Source of the DNA: Pseudomonadota bacterium
GTDB lineage: Bacteria > Pseudomonadota > Alphaproteobacteria > Rhizobiales > Xanthobacteraceae
Direction: 5' to 3'
Assembly (NCBI GenBank): GCA_023422775.1
Contig: JAFAGM010000120.1
Location: 40,334-104,333 of the forward strand
DNA: 64,000 nt
Part shown: positions 34,246 through 42,267 of the stretch, one piece after another
How positions within the stretch are numbered: the first letter of the stretch is position 1
Layout: each line of letters starts with the position of its first letter
Translations under genes and position numbers: made by a program
Notes under the pieces: model-generated
What the model was told of the DNA's origin: nothing
Databases searched by the model: none
What the model saw: only the letters and a program-made list of their open reading frames with translations

Positions 34246-34323
34246 CGTCATTGCGAGCGCAGCGAAGCAATCCATTTCTCCGCTTGCCGCGCTATGGATT
34301 GCTTCGCTGCGCTCGCAATGACG
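34246..34323. repeat. 29-bp perfect inverted repeat (cgtcattgcgagcg type)
   Basis: A 29-bp arm starting cgtcattgcgagcgcagcga (34246-34274) is perfectly complementary to 34295-34323, with a 20-bp loop. It sits between the convergent CoA ligase and 3-hydroxybenzoate hydroxylase genes and could stop transcription from both sides. A diverged copy lies at 37804-37902. Confidence 0.9.
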
Positions 34324-34326
34324 GCC

Positions 34327-35508
34327 TCACCCCGCCAACCCCGTTCCGCCATAGAGCCACGCCAGATCGGCGTACCACTCTTCCGACGTCTTCGCGCCCA
34401 TGATCGCATTGCGCAGCCGGGCGTGTCCGCCGGCGGGGTGATAGATGTGCTCGCCGATGGCCCGCGACATCAACTGCACTTTTGCGGTGCGCAGGAAGCG
34501 CTGCGCACGATAGGTTTCCAGCGCCTTCGAACAATCATCGTGCGCCGACAGCATATGCGACAGACACACCGCATCCTCCATCGCCTGGCAGGCGCCCTGC
34601 GCGAAATATTGCAGCATCGGATGCGCAGCGTCGCCGAGCAGCGCGACGCGGCCGTCGACCCAGCGCTCGACCGGATCGCGGTCACACAGCACCCACAGCC
34701 GCCAGTTCTTGCCGTGACGGATGATTTCCTGCGCACGCGCATGCACGTGCCCGAACCCTTGCATGACTTCCTCGTCGGACACGGGCTTGCCCGCTACCGG
34801 CTCCGGCGCGTCGTTGTGATAGGTGACGACGAGATTGAACACCTTCCAGCCCGAGAGCGGATAATGCACGATATGGCATTTCGGCCCGGCCCACAGCGTC
34901 GCCGCGTTCCAGCGCAGATCTTCCGGCATCTGCCCGGTCGGAATCACCGAGCGGTACGTCGTATGGCCGGAAACCCGTGGCGGCCCATCCGAGACCACCT
35001 GCTTGCGGACGTTGGACCAAAGCCCGTCGGCGCCGATCAATAGCGATCCCGTGACGCGCTCGCCATTCGCCAGCCGGACTGTGACGGATGCGCCGTCCTG
35101 ATCGTAGCCGGTCACCTCGCTGCTCACGCGCAGCTCGATCAACGCATGGTCCTGGCAGGCGCGCAGGAAAACGCCGTGCAGGTCGCCGCGATGCACCACC
35201 GCATAGGGGTTGCCGAAGCGGTTGCGGAACGGCTCGCCCAGGTCGATATGGGTGATTTCCTCGGCTGTCAGCGCGTCCATCAGCCGGAGTTGATCGATAT
35301 AGACAGCCATGCCGCGCGCAGCCTCGCCGACGCCGAGATAGTCGAAGGCGTGGAATGCGTTCGGGCCGAGTTGGATGCCCGCGCCGATCTCGCCGAGGGC
35401 CGACGCCTTTTCCAGCAGGATCGAGCGGACGCCCTTTTGCGCCAGCCCCAGGGCCGTGGCGAGGCCGCCGATGCCACCACCTGCAATCAGGACCGGCTTT
35501 CTGTCCAT
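34327..35508 (-). CDS. 3-hydroxybenzoate 6-hydroxylase-type flavin monooxygenase
   Basis: 393-aa group A flavoprotein hydroxylase. FAD-binding GGGIGGLATALGLAQKG (about 10-26), DG motif (LIGADGLWSNVR, about 157-168) and the GDAAHPM motif (about 291-297) are present. It is similar to 3-hydroxybenzoate 6-hydroxylases, which convert 3-hydroxybenzoate to gentisate with NADH and O2; salicylate 1-hydroxylases are close relatives. The gentisate dioxygenase and isomerase nearby favour the gentisate-forming reaction. Its ATG overlaps the MarR stop, so it is the third gene of the isomerase-MarR-hydroxylase operon. Confidence 0.85.
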   Translation of the reverse strand: MDRKPVLIAGGGIGGLATALGLAQKGVRSILLEKASALGEIGAGIQLGPNAFHAFDYLGVGEAARGMAVYIDQLRLMDALTAEEITHIDLGEPFRNRFGNPYAVVHRGDLHGVFLRACQDHALIELRVSSEVTGYDQDGASVTVRLANGERVTGSLLIGADGLWSNVRKQVVSDGPPRVSGHTTYRSVIPTGQMPEDLRWNAATLWAGPKCHIVHYPLSGWKVFNLVVTYHNDAPEPVAGKPVSDEEVMQGFGHVHARAQEIIRHGKNWRLWVLCDRDPVERWVDGRVALLGDAAHPMLQYFAQGACQAMEDAVCLSHMLSAHDDCSKALETYRAQRFLRTAKVQLMSRAIGEHIYHPAGGHARLRNAIMGAKTSEEWYADLAWLYGGTGLAG

Positions 35509-36017
35509 CAGCCCGACTTTCCCAGATGTTCGAGCGCGTCCTCGGCGCGCAGCGGCACGCGCGAGGCCTCGTTGTTGAGATCGACCAGTTGCGTCATCAG
35601 CGACAGCAGCGTCTTGCGGTCGGCCGGCTTCAGCGGCTGCAGCATCCGCGCCTGCGCCCGATCCACCAGAGGCATGATGTCGCGCAGCGCGGCCGCCCCC
35701 TGTTTCGTGAGATGGAGCAGCTTGACGCGCTTGTCACCACGGGACGGCTTGCGCTCGACCAGGGCCTTGCTCTCCAGCCGTTCGATGACGTTTCCAAGGG
35801 TGGAGCGGTCGAACGCGATCACCGCCGACAGCCGCGTCGCGTCGATGCCGGGATGGGTGTGGATCGCTACCAGCGCGGCATATTGTACCGGCGTCAGGTC
35901 GAACGCCTTGCACTCTTCCACGAAGATCGAGACCGCGATCTGCTGCATCCGCCGGAACAGATAGCCCGGCGCGTTGTAGACCGCGTCCATCGTGATGGGT
36001 GAGGGTTTACTCGGCAT
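35508..36017 (-). CDS. MarR-family transcriptional regulator
   Basis: 169-aa MarR protein with a central winged helix (TPVQYAALVAIHTHPGID, LSAVIAFDRSTLGNVIERLE, SRGDKRVKLLHLT; about residues 38-108) and terminal dimerisation helices. It overlaps the isomerase gene by 11 bp and the hydroxylase gene by 1 bp. The two near-identical dyads at 36699 and 31457 are plausible operators, so it would repress both gentisate branches until an aromatic acid or its CoA ester binds. Confidence 0.9.
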   Translation of the reverse strand: MPSKPSPITMDAVYNAPGYLFRRMQQIAVSIFVEECKAFDLTPVQYAALVAIHTHPGIDATRLSAVIAFDRSTLGNVIERLESKALVERKPSRGDKRVKLLHLTKQGAAALRDIMPLVDRAQARMLQPLKPADRKTLLSLMTQLVDLNNEASRVPLRAEDALEHLGKSG

Positions 36018-36639
36018 CGGGTTGCTTGTCAGGTGCGGCGTCCGCGAACGCCTTCATCTCCCTTGTTGCTGCCTCGGCCTTGAGCAGCCGCGGAAAAACC
36101 GAAACGTCGACGCCGAAGCGCCGCGCATTGGCAAGCTGCGGCACCAGACAGATATCGGCGATGGTCGGCGTCGCGCCGAAACAGAACGGACCCTCCTCAC
36201 CGGCAATCAAGGCCTCGCAGGCTGCCAGCCCCTCGCGGTTGATCCAGGCCGCCCACTCCGTCACCTTTTCCTCCGGCAAGCCGAGCTGCCGCAGGCGGTT
36301 CAATACTTTCAGGTTCTGCACCGGATGGGTGTCGCAGGCGAGCGCCATCGCGAAGGCACGCGCTTTTGCCCGCCGCAGTGGATCCTTTGGCAGCAGCGCC
36401 GGCTCGGGATGCGTCTCATCCAGCCATTCGACGATGGCGAGCGATTGGGTGAGGATGGCGCCGGCGTCATTCTCCAGCGCCGGAACGAGGCCCTGAGGGT
36501 TGATCGCGAGATAGGCCGGTGCGCATTGCTCGCCCTTGCGGAGGTGGTGCGGCAGGTGCTCTGTCGGGAGCCCCTTGAGATTCAGCGCGATCCTGACCCG
36601 ATAGGCCGCGGCACTGCGGAAATAGCCATGCAGCTTCAT
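36007..36639 (-). CDS. maiA: Zeta-class GST isomerase (maleylpyruvate/maleylacetoacetate isomerase)
   Basis: 210-aa glutathione-S-transferase-fold isomerase. The N-terminal thioredoxin-like part begins MKLHGYFRSAAAYRVRIALN, with the S-A-A-Y-R element of zeta-class active sites, and the glutathione-binding SLAIVEWLDETHP follows near residues 65-77. Maleylacetoacetate and maleylpyruvate isomerases are hard to separate by sequence; the divergent gentisate dioxygenase makes maleylpyruvate to fumarylpyruvate the likely reaction. Confidence 0.87.
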   Translation of the reverse strand: MKLHGYFRSAAAYRVRIALNLKGLPTEHLPHHLRKGEQCAPAYLAINPQGLVPALENDAGAILTQSLAIVEWLDETHPEPALLPKDPLRRAKARAFAMALACDTHPVQNLKVLNRLRQLGLPEEKVTEWAAWINREGLAACEALIAGEEGPFCFGATPTIADICLVPQLANARRFGVDVSVFPRLLKAEAATREMKAFADAAPDKQPDAE

Positions 36640-36698
36640 CGGAACCTCCCCGGCAGTTTATCGTTACGCCCTGATCGGCTGACGTTGACGCTACATAT

Positions 36699-36718
36699 AT
36701 TGTAAGTATACTGTCAAT
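36699..36718. promoter_or_regulatory. Palindromic putative MarR operator in divergent promoter
   Basis: ATTGTAAGTATACTGTCAAT is a palindrome of form ATTG-NN-AGTATACT-NN-CAAT. It lies between the divergent isomerase-MarR-hydroxylase operon and the gentisate dioxygenase gene, 34 bp before the dioxygenase ATG, and matches the site at 31457-31476. Confidence 0.7.
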
Positions 36719-36751
36719 CCTGAGACGAACAAAAATAGCGGGAGGCCCGTG

Positions 36752-37792
36752 ATGGAAGCCGTGCAGAAGACCCCGGAGCGCGAGGCGTTCTACAGGAAGA
36801 TCGACGGCGAGAACCTCTCTGCGCTGTGGAACGTGATGAGCGACCTGATCACGCCGGAGCCGAGAAGCGCCTGCCGGCCTCACCTGTGGAAATTCGATTC
36901 GATCCGCGACTACATGACCGAAGCCGGCAAGCTGATCACCGCCAAGGAAGCCGAGCGGCGGGTGCTGGTGCTGGAAAATCCGGGCCTGCGCGGCCAATCG
37001 AAGATCACGACGTCGCTGTTTGCCGGCGTGCAGATGGTGGTGCCCGGCGATATCGCACCGGCCCACCGGCACAGCCAGTCGGCGCTGCGCTTCGTGCTCG
37101 AAGGCAAGGGCGCGGCGACCGCGGTCGATGGCGAGCGTACGCTGATGGAGCCCGGCGATTTCGTCATCACGCCGTCGATGACCTGGCACGACCATTCCAA
37201 CGAGACCAGCGAGCCGATGTTCTGGCTCGACGGGCTCGATATCCCGATGGTGCAGTTCTTCGACGCGTCCTTTGCCGAGGGATCGAACGAGGATCAGCAG
37301 AAGATCAGCAAGCCGGCGGGCGACAGCTTTGCGCGCTACGGCCACAACCTGCTGCCGGTCGACGGCAAGCGGTCGTCGAAGACTTCGCCGATCTTCAACT
37401 ATCCCTACAGCCATACGCGAGAGGCACTCGAGCGGGCCAAGGCACGCGACGAGTGGGATGCCTGCCACGGGCTGAAGCTGAAATTCTCCAACCCCGAAAC
37501 CGGTGATTTCGCGATGCCGACGATCGGCACCTTCATCCAGTTGCTGCCGAAGGGTTTCAAGACCGCGCGTTACCGCTCGACCGACGCCACCGTGTTCGCC
37601 GCGATCGAAGGCAAGGGCCGCACCCGGATCGGCGATCAGACGTTCGAATGGGGCGCGCGCGATCTGTTCGTGGTGCCGAGCTGGCGCTGGGTCACGCATG
37701 AGGCCGACACCGACGCGGTGCTGTTCTCCTTCTCCGATCGCCCGGTGCAGCAGAAGCTCGACCTGTTTCGCGAGGACCGCGGGAATGCGTGA
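36752..37792 (+). CDS. Gentisate 1,2-dioxygenase
   Basis: 346-aa bicupin ring-cleavage dioxygenase. The first cupin carries the iron-binding PAHRHSQSALRFVLEGKG (about 104-121) and TWHDHSNE; the second cupin (about 255-340) is degenerate, as usual in this family. It cleaves gentisate to maleylpyruvate with O2 and Fe2+. The ATG at 36752 follows a ggagg site with six bases spacing; a GTG one codon earlier is in frame. It is divergent from the isomerase, the next enzyme of the pathway. Confidence 0.92.
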   Translation: MEAVQKTPEREAFYRKIDGENLSALWNVMSDLITPEPRSACRPHLWKFDSIRDYMTEAGKLITAKEAERRVLVLENPGLRGQSKITTSLFAGVQMVVPGDIAPAHRHSQSALRFVLEGKGAATAVDGERTLMEPGDFVITPSMTWHDHSNETSEPMFWLDGLDIPMVQFFDASFAEGSNEDQQKISKPAGDSFARYGHNLLPVDGKRSSKTSPIFNYPYSHTREALERAKARDEWDACHGLKLKFSNPETGDFAMPTIGTFIQLLPKGFKTARYRSTDATVFAAIEGKGRTRIGDQTFEWGARDLFVVPSWRWVTHEADTDAVLFSFSDRPVQQKLDLFREDRGNA

Positions 37793-37803
37793 GCTCCCTC
37801 CGC

Positions 37804-37902
37804 CGTCATTGCGAGCGAAGCGAAGCAATCCATCATGCCACAAGCAAGAGCGCGGCAAGCGGAAACATGGATTGCTTCGTCGCTACACTTCTCGCAATGA
37901 CG
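37804..37902. repeat. Palindromic repeat (cgtcattgcgagcg type, diverged)
   Basis: Begins cgtcattgcgagcgaagcga and ends with the complement ...ctcgcaatgacg; the arms differ at several positions and the loop is longer than in the copy at 34246-34323. It sits downstream of the gentisate dioxygenase. Confidence 0.85.
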
Positions 37903-37917
37903 AACGATAGAATCGAA

Positions 37918-37998
37918 GGGTGGGCAAAGGAGCGTTAGCGACGTGCCCACCCTTCTTGCGGAGACCAACTTGGTGGGCACGCTTTGCTTTGCCCACCC
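37918..37998. repeat. Palindromic repeat (gggtgggcaaag type)
   Basis: gggtgggcaaag at 37918-37929 pairs with ctttgcccaccc at 37987-37998, with an inner pair cgtgcccacc / ggtgggcacg. The same element occurs, diverged, at about 24858-24951. It lies between convergent genes. Confidence 0.85.
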
Positions 37999-38013
37999 TG
38001 CAATTTTCAGCGC

Positions 38014-38841
38014 TCACCGCCAGTGCAGCAACCGCGCTTCCAGCATGCTGATCGCCTTCCCCACCGCCAGTCCGAACAGCGACAGGATCACTACGCCGGC
38101 CAATAGCTGATCGGTCTGCATCAGGTTTCCCGCCTGCAGCACGAAGGCGCCGATGCCGAACTGGGCGCCGATCATCTCCGCGCTCACCACCAAAAGCAGC
38201 GCCACCGACGCGGTGATGCGGAATCCCGCAAGAATCGAAGGCAGCGCGCCCGGCCATATCACGCGGCGCACGATGGCGTGGAACGGCACGTTGAAACTCT
38301 GCGCCATCCGGATCAGGTTGCGCGGCACCGCGTCGACGCCGCTATAGACCGAGATCGCGGTCGAGAAAAACACGCCGAGCGCAATGGTCGCGATCTTCGG
38401 CTCCTCGCCGATCCCGAGCCAGAGAATCAAGAGCGGCAACAGCGCGATTTTCGGGATCGGAAACAGCGCCGAAATAAAGGTGATGCCGACATTGCGCGCC
38501 GGCGTCGACAGCCCGATCCCGAAGCCGACGATGACGCCGACCACGGTGCCGAGCACCCAGCCGCTGCCGATCCGGACCACCGATGCCGAAACGTGCTGCC
38601 AGAGCGCGCCTGACATGGCGAGCTTGTACATCGCGAGCGCAATCGCCGAAGGCGGCGGCAGGAACAGAGGGTTGATCCAGCCCGCGCTGCCGGACAACTG
38701 CCAGAGCGCGATCACAAGTGCCAGCGCAATCCATCCCGAGTAACGTCCCGCGCCCGGCGTAAAGCCGGCGCCGCGAAATTCCACCGGCCTCGGCTTGCTC
38801 TCGCCCGATGGCGCATCCCGTGAGGGGGCGCGGTCAAGCAT
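38014..38841 (-). CDS. ABC transporter permease, aromatic-acid-type uptake
   Basis: 275-aa SsuC/TauC-type permease from MLDRAPSRDA, about six membrane segments and the EAA-like loop (VIWPGALPSILAGFRITASVAL). The ORF is open to 38877, but 38841 overlaps the ATPase end by 8 bp and is a normal coupled start. It is the last gene of a three-gene importer operon next to the gentisate genes, which suggests uptake of hydroxybenzoate or a related acid. Confidence 0.88.
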   Translation of the reverse strand: MLDRAPSRDAPSGESKPRPVEFRGAGFTPGAGRYSGWIALALVIALWQLSGSAGWINPLFLPPPSAIALAMYKLAMSGALWQHVSASVVRIGSGWVLGTVVGVIVGFGIGLSTPARNVGITFISALFPIPKIALLPLLILWLGIGEEPKIATIALGVFFSTAISVYSGVDAVPRNLIRMAQSFNVPFHAIVRRVIWPGALPSILAGFRITASVALLLVVSAEMIGAQFGIGAFVLQAGNLMQTDQLLAGVVILSLFGLAVGKAISMLEARLLHWR

Positions 38842-39607
38842 GCTGGACCTCGCGCTCGGCATCGATCGCCTCCTCACGGATCAGCGACCACAACTGGTCC
38901 TGCAGGCTCAGGAGCCTGCCGCGGGCGTCGATGCCGCCGCGCTCGGCACGCGTCATCGGAATGGTCACGACCTCGCGCACCCGGCCGGGGCGGCGCGACA
39001 GCACCACGATGCGATCGGCGATCCGCACCACTTCTTCCAGATTGTGCGTCACGTAGACCGCGCCCATGGCGCCGTCGGCGAGCAGGCGGACGAAATCCTC
39101 CATCAGCAATTCGCGGGTCTGCGAATCCAGCGCCGACAGCGGTTCATCCATCAGCAGGATCGCCGGCCGCACCGCGAGCGCCCGCGCAATGCCCACGCCC
39201 TGCCGCATGCCGCCGGACAACTGCTTTGGATAGGCGCCGCGAAAATCCGAAAGCCCGGTGCGCCGAAGCGCATCATCGACCACGGCGCGGCGCGCGGCGG
39301 CATCGAGCGCGGTGTGCTGAAGCGGAAACGCGACATTGGCTTCCACCGTGCACCAGGGCAGCAGCGCAAAATCCTGGAACACGAAGGTCAGCGGATTGAG
39401 GCTGCCGGCCGGCGGCGCACCGCGCAGTTCCGCTTTTCCCTCGCTCGGACGCAGCAGGCCGCCGAGGATCGACAGCAAAGTGCTCTTGCCGCAGCCGGAG
39501 GGGCCTACGATCGCAACCACTTCGCCCGAGGCCACCGTGAACGACACGTTGTCGAGCACCTGCAGTGCGTCGAAGCGATGGCTGATATGGTCGGCGATCA
39601 GGTCCAT
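38834..39607 (-). CDS. ABC transporter ATPase
   Basis: 257-aa ATPase of the nitrate/sulfonate/taurine class: Walker A GPSGCGKST, signature LSGGMRQGVGIARAL, Walker B ILLMDEPLSALD, H-loop VTHNLEE. It is separated from the solute-binding gene by 169 bp holding a palindromic repeat, and overlaps the permease start. Confidence 0.92.
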   Translation of the reverse strand: MDLIADHISHRFDALQVLDNVSFTVASGEVVAIVGPSGCGKSTLLSILGGLLRPSEGKAELRGAPPAGSLNPLTFVFQDFALLPWCTVEANVAFPLQHTALDAAARRAVVDDALRRTGLSDFRGAYPKQLSGGMRQGVGIARALAVRPAILLMDEPLSALDSQTRELLMEDFVRLLADGAMGAVYVTHNLEEVVRIADRIVVLSRRPGRVREVVTIPMTRAERGGIDARGRLLSLQDQLWSLIREEAIDAEREVQHA

Positions 39608-39644
39608 ATTGTGTCTTCGCTCCGTCGTAGCCGCACGCGGGCCA

Positions 39645-39765
39645 CATGGTTCGAGACGCGCGGCGGGCCGCGCTCCTCACCATGAGGAGATAGGCCTGCT
39701 CCCACGGCCCAGGACCATCCCCTCATCCTGAGGAGCGGCCGCTCGGTCGCGTCTCGAAGGACGAG
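39645..39765. repeat. Palindromic repeat (ggttcgagacgcg / cctgaggagc type)
   Basis: catggttcgagacgcgcggc...ctcctcaccatg followed by cctcatcctgaggagcg...cgcgtctcgaaggacgagg, with several inverted pairs. It resembles the first two units at 24754-24846. It lies inside the ABC operon between solute-binding and ATPase genes and could reduce expression of the downstream genes relative to the binding protein. Confidence 0.75.
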
Positions 39766-39776
39766 GCCCTGCTCCC

Positions 39777-40781
39777 TCAATCCGCCCTCACATACTCCTT
39801 CGCGATGATCGCGTCTGCCGAAAAACCCTTGTCGACAAAGCCCTGCGCCTGCAGCCATTCGATCTGGTTGGCGACGTTCCTGACGTCGAGCTTGCCATCC
39901 GGATCGATATAGGCGCAATTGCCGACGACCTGCTCGACCGGCAGGTTGGTGTATTTGGCGATGATCTCGAGCAGCGGCTTTGTCTTGTCGTTGATGACGG
40001 CCTTGCCGTCTTTCACCGTAGCCAGGATCACGTCGTGATACTCGCGATCCGCGCGCACAAGTGCCGACAACAGCTTCGTCACCAGCGCCTTGTTGTTCAG
40101 CGTCTTCGGCGAAGCGAACACGGCGCCGAGTTGCCACGGCGTCTCGTCGCCGACCCAGCCGAGCAACCTGGCGCCGCCGGATTCCATCAGCGGGCGCGCG
40201 GTCGAGACCGGCAGCAATGCGGCATCGACGGTTCCGCCCTTCAGCGCGGCTGCGGCGTTCGACAGCGACTGCAACGGCAGCACCTTCAGATCGGCCAGCC
40301 TGAAACCGTATTTGTCGGCGAGCAGGCCGAGCGAGTAATGAAAGCTGGAGCCGACCTGAGTCACCGCGATGCGTTTGCCCGCAAGATCCTTCGGCGTCTT
40401 CAGACCTGCGGCATAGGCGTTATTGCCGGCGAAATAGCCGATCAGGGGATAGCCTGGTTTCTCCCGGCTCATGCCGCCGATCACCCTCAGCGTGCCCTTG
40501 CCGGCCAGATTGTAGAGCCCGGCGGTGAACGCCGTGACGCCGAAATCGACATCGCCCGAGGTCGTCGCCACCGCGATCGGCTGCGCCGCGTCGAAGAATT
40601 TCAGCTCGATATCGAGGCCGGCTTCACGGAAATAGCCCTTGTCCTGCGCAATGAACACCGGTGCCGAAGACGACAGCCGCAGCACGCCGATCCTGGCCTT
40701 CAGCACATCGTCGGCCCGCGCCACGCCGGCCGCCACCAGCGCCAGCAGGCCCGCGATCGCAAGCCGTGCAAACTTCGTCAT
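39777..40781 (-). CDS. NMT1-type ABC solute-binding protein
   Basis: 334-aa periplasmic binding protein from MTKFARLAIAGLLALVAAGVARA (signal peptide). Fold hallmarks: IAQDKGYFREAGLDIELKFF, SGDVDFGVTAFTAGLYNLAG, GKRIAVTQVGSSFHYSLGLLA. The frame is open to 41006, but that part is not signal-like. It would deliver an aromatic acid to the adjacent ATPase/permease pair; substrate is inferred only from the catabolic neighbours. Confidence 0.9.
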   Translation of the reverse strand: MTKFARLAIAGLLALVAAGVARADDVLKARIGVLRLSSSAPVFIAQDKGYFREAGLDIELKFFDAAQPIAVATTSGDVDFGVTAFTAGLYNLAGKGTLRVIGGMSREKPGYPLIGYFAGNNAYAAGLKTPKDLAGKRIAVTQVGSSFHYSLGLLADKYGFRLADLKVLPLQSLSNAAAALKGGTVDAALLPVSTARPLMESGGARLLGWVGDETPWQLGAVFASPKTLNNKALVTKLLSALVRADREYHDVILATVKDGKAVINDKTKPLLEIIAKYTNLPVEQVVGNCAYIDPDGKLDVRNVANQIEWLQAQGFVDKGFSADAIIAKEYVRAD

Positions 40782-41263
40782 ACGGTCTCCTCCGTCTTTT
40801 CTCGTCACAGCCCCTGGCGGGAATAGTCCCGGCGAACGCAAGAGACGACGTAACACGTAGAGGGGAATCTGCGTGCGGCTTCTTCGATGGTTTCGAGGGG
40901 CAAGTGACCGGTACCGAATGACGAGTGCGTGATAATGCCCGCTCGGGCGATCCTGGCTATCTCGGTGGAAGGCCGGGAGCGCGCTGAGGCCGGAAAGACG
41001 CACCACAGGACATGAAGCGCAATGCCAAAACTGGCGCGCAAACGCGCTGCGAACCCGCAGAAGCGCAGGCCGTCTGCTTTATGCCGCTCGCGTTAACCAC
41101 AACCTGGTTAACGATGACGCGAAAAGCACCGCTCTTAAGGTTAAGAGCCGTTTAATGGCACAAGTGTTTGGCTTGTCAGCTAAAAGGGCGTGGAACCGCG
41201 CCAGGGCTTCGGTGCGCGGCGAACGATGCAACGCGAACTGTCAGGTTGTTGAGACTTTCTAAA
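40782..41263. other. Intergenic region with an inverted repeat
   Basis: 482 bp with no convincing gene. A perfect inverted repeat gttaacc-N7-ggttaac lies at 41092-41112, just before an AT-rich stretch leading to the small membrane protein gene at 41264. No copy of the MarR-type dyad was seen upstream of the solute-binding gene. Confidence 0.55.
41092..41112. promoter_or_regulatory. Inverted repeat gttaacc-N7-ggttaac
   Basis: gttaacc (41092-41098) and ggttaac (41106-41112) are perfect complements. The position, about 150 bp before the next gene and with no T run, suits an operator more than a terminator. Confidence 0.35.
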
Positions 41264-41716
41264 ATGTTTCGTCGAACGCAAACGTCATTGCTCCCGGTGA
41301 TGGCATGGACCTTTTTCGCCGCCGCAACGCTGCTGCCGACTACCGCGAGCGCAGCCGGCTATGGCATGTCGCCTGCCGATGCGCTGGCGATCGTGCTGGT
41401 GTCTTCCGGAAGTCTGCTTGTGCTCCTCGGTTCGTGCGGCAGGCTGTTGATATCGCAACGCGACCTGCTTCCCGCTCCGGACTATCCGACGCCGCTTCGC
41501 GTTCCGAACCTTGAAAGCGCTGCGGCAGTCCGTCCCCCGAGCATGCGAGGCAGCTTCGATGTCCCCGCGGGGCCGGATGGTTATGGAATTCGGTTGGCCA
41601 CGCTTCAGCCCCGACCTGACATCGGAGGCGGCGCCGGCCCCGGCAGGAATCATGCCCCGACAAGGACCGGCGCTGCGCGTGAACCGCAACGCCTGGCCGA
41701 GACGGCGGTCGAATGA
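41264..41716 (+). CDS. Hypothetical membrane-anchored protein
   Basis: 150-aa protein from MFRRTQTSLL. A signal-like segment (LLPVMAWTFFAAATLLPTTASA) is followed by a second hydrophobic helix (ALAIVLVSSGSLLVLLGSCGRLL, about 42-64) and a proline/glycine-rich, disordered C-terminus. No family recognised. The coding frame is supported by the signal and membrane segments and by a terminator-free run to the next gene at 41769. Confidence 0.5.
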   Translation: MFRRTQTSLLPVMAWTFFAAATLLPTTASAAGYGMSPADALAIVLVSSGSLLVLLGSCGRLLISQRDLLPAPDYPTPLRVPNLESAAAVRPPSMRGSFDVPAGPDGYGIRLATLQPRPDIGGGAGPGRNHAPTRTGAAREPQRLAETAVE

Positions 41717-41768
41717 TCGAACGGGATTCTTGCCGGAAATTTTTGTTTCGTAAAAGGAGAAGCGACCC

Positions 41769-42227
41769 ATGAACAACATGAAACAAGATCCGAACGACGG
41801 CCGGGTGACGGACCTCGCCAAACTGGAATCGGATATCGCGGCCGCCATGCCGGAGCGCACGCCCCTGCCGTCGATCAAGGCGCCGCCGGTACAGACCGGA
41901 CCGATGCCCGATTATGTCGAACATCAGGACGGTGTTCCGCGCGTCGGCGCGCTCAGCGCCGAGGCCGTGGTGCGCGACTATGAAGCCGCCGCCAAGGAAA
42001 TCGAGGCAATGGGCGCCGAGATGATCGACGCGGCACGGAAGTGCGAGGCGATGACCGCCGAGGTGCACCTGGCCATCGCCTACATGCACGAAACCGCAGC
42101 CGCCTACCGCGAGGATGCCAAGCGGATCTTCAAGCGCATCGAGGACTGCTCGTTCCTGACCGAACAGGTTCGCAAGACCTGCGAGGCGCTCAAGGAAAAG
42201 ATTGCAAGCAGCAGCCAGACCGCCTGA
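41769..42227 (+). CDS. Hypothetical coiled-coil protein
   Basis: 152-aa soluble protein with a strong ribosome site (aaaggagaag). The N-terminal 60 residues are proline-rich and probably disordered; residues about 62-148 are predicted helical and heptad-like (AEAVVRDYEAAAKEIEAMGA, MTAEVHLAIAYMHETAAAYR). No family or partner is evident. It follows the membrane-anchored hypothetical gene by 52 bp. Confidence 0.7.
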   Translation: MNNMKQDPNDGRVTDLAKLESDIAAAMPERTPLPSIKAPPVQTGPMPDYVEHQDGVPRVGALSAEAVVRDYEAAAKEIEAMGAEMIDAARKCEAMTAEVHLAIAYMHETAAAYREDAKRIFKRIEDCSFLTEQVRKTCEALKEKIASSSQTA

Positions 42228-42267
42228 GGCGTTTCGGCGATCTGGTGGCCCTGCTGGCAATTCCGGC

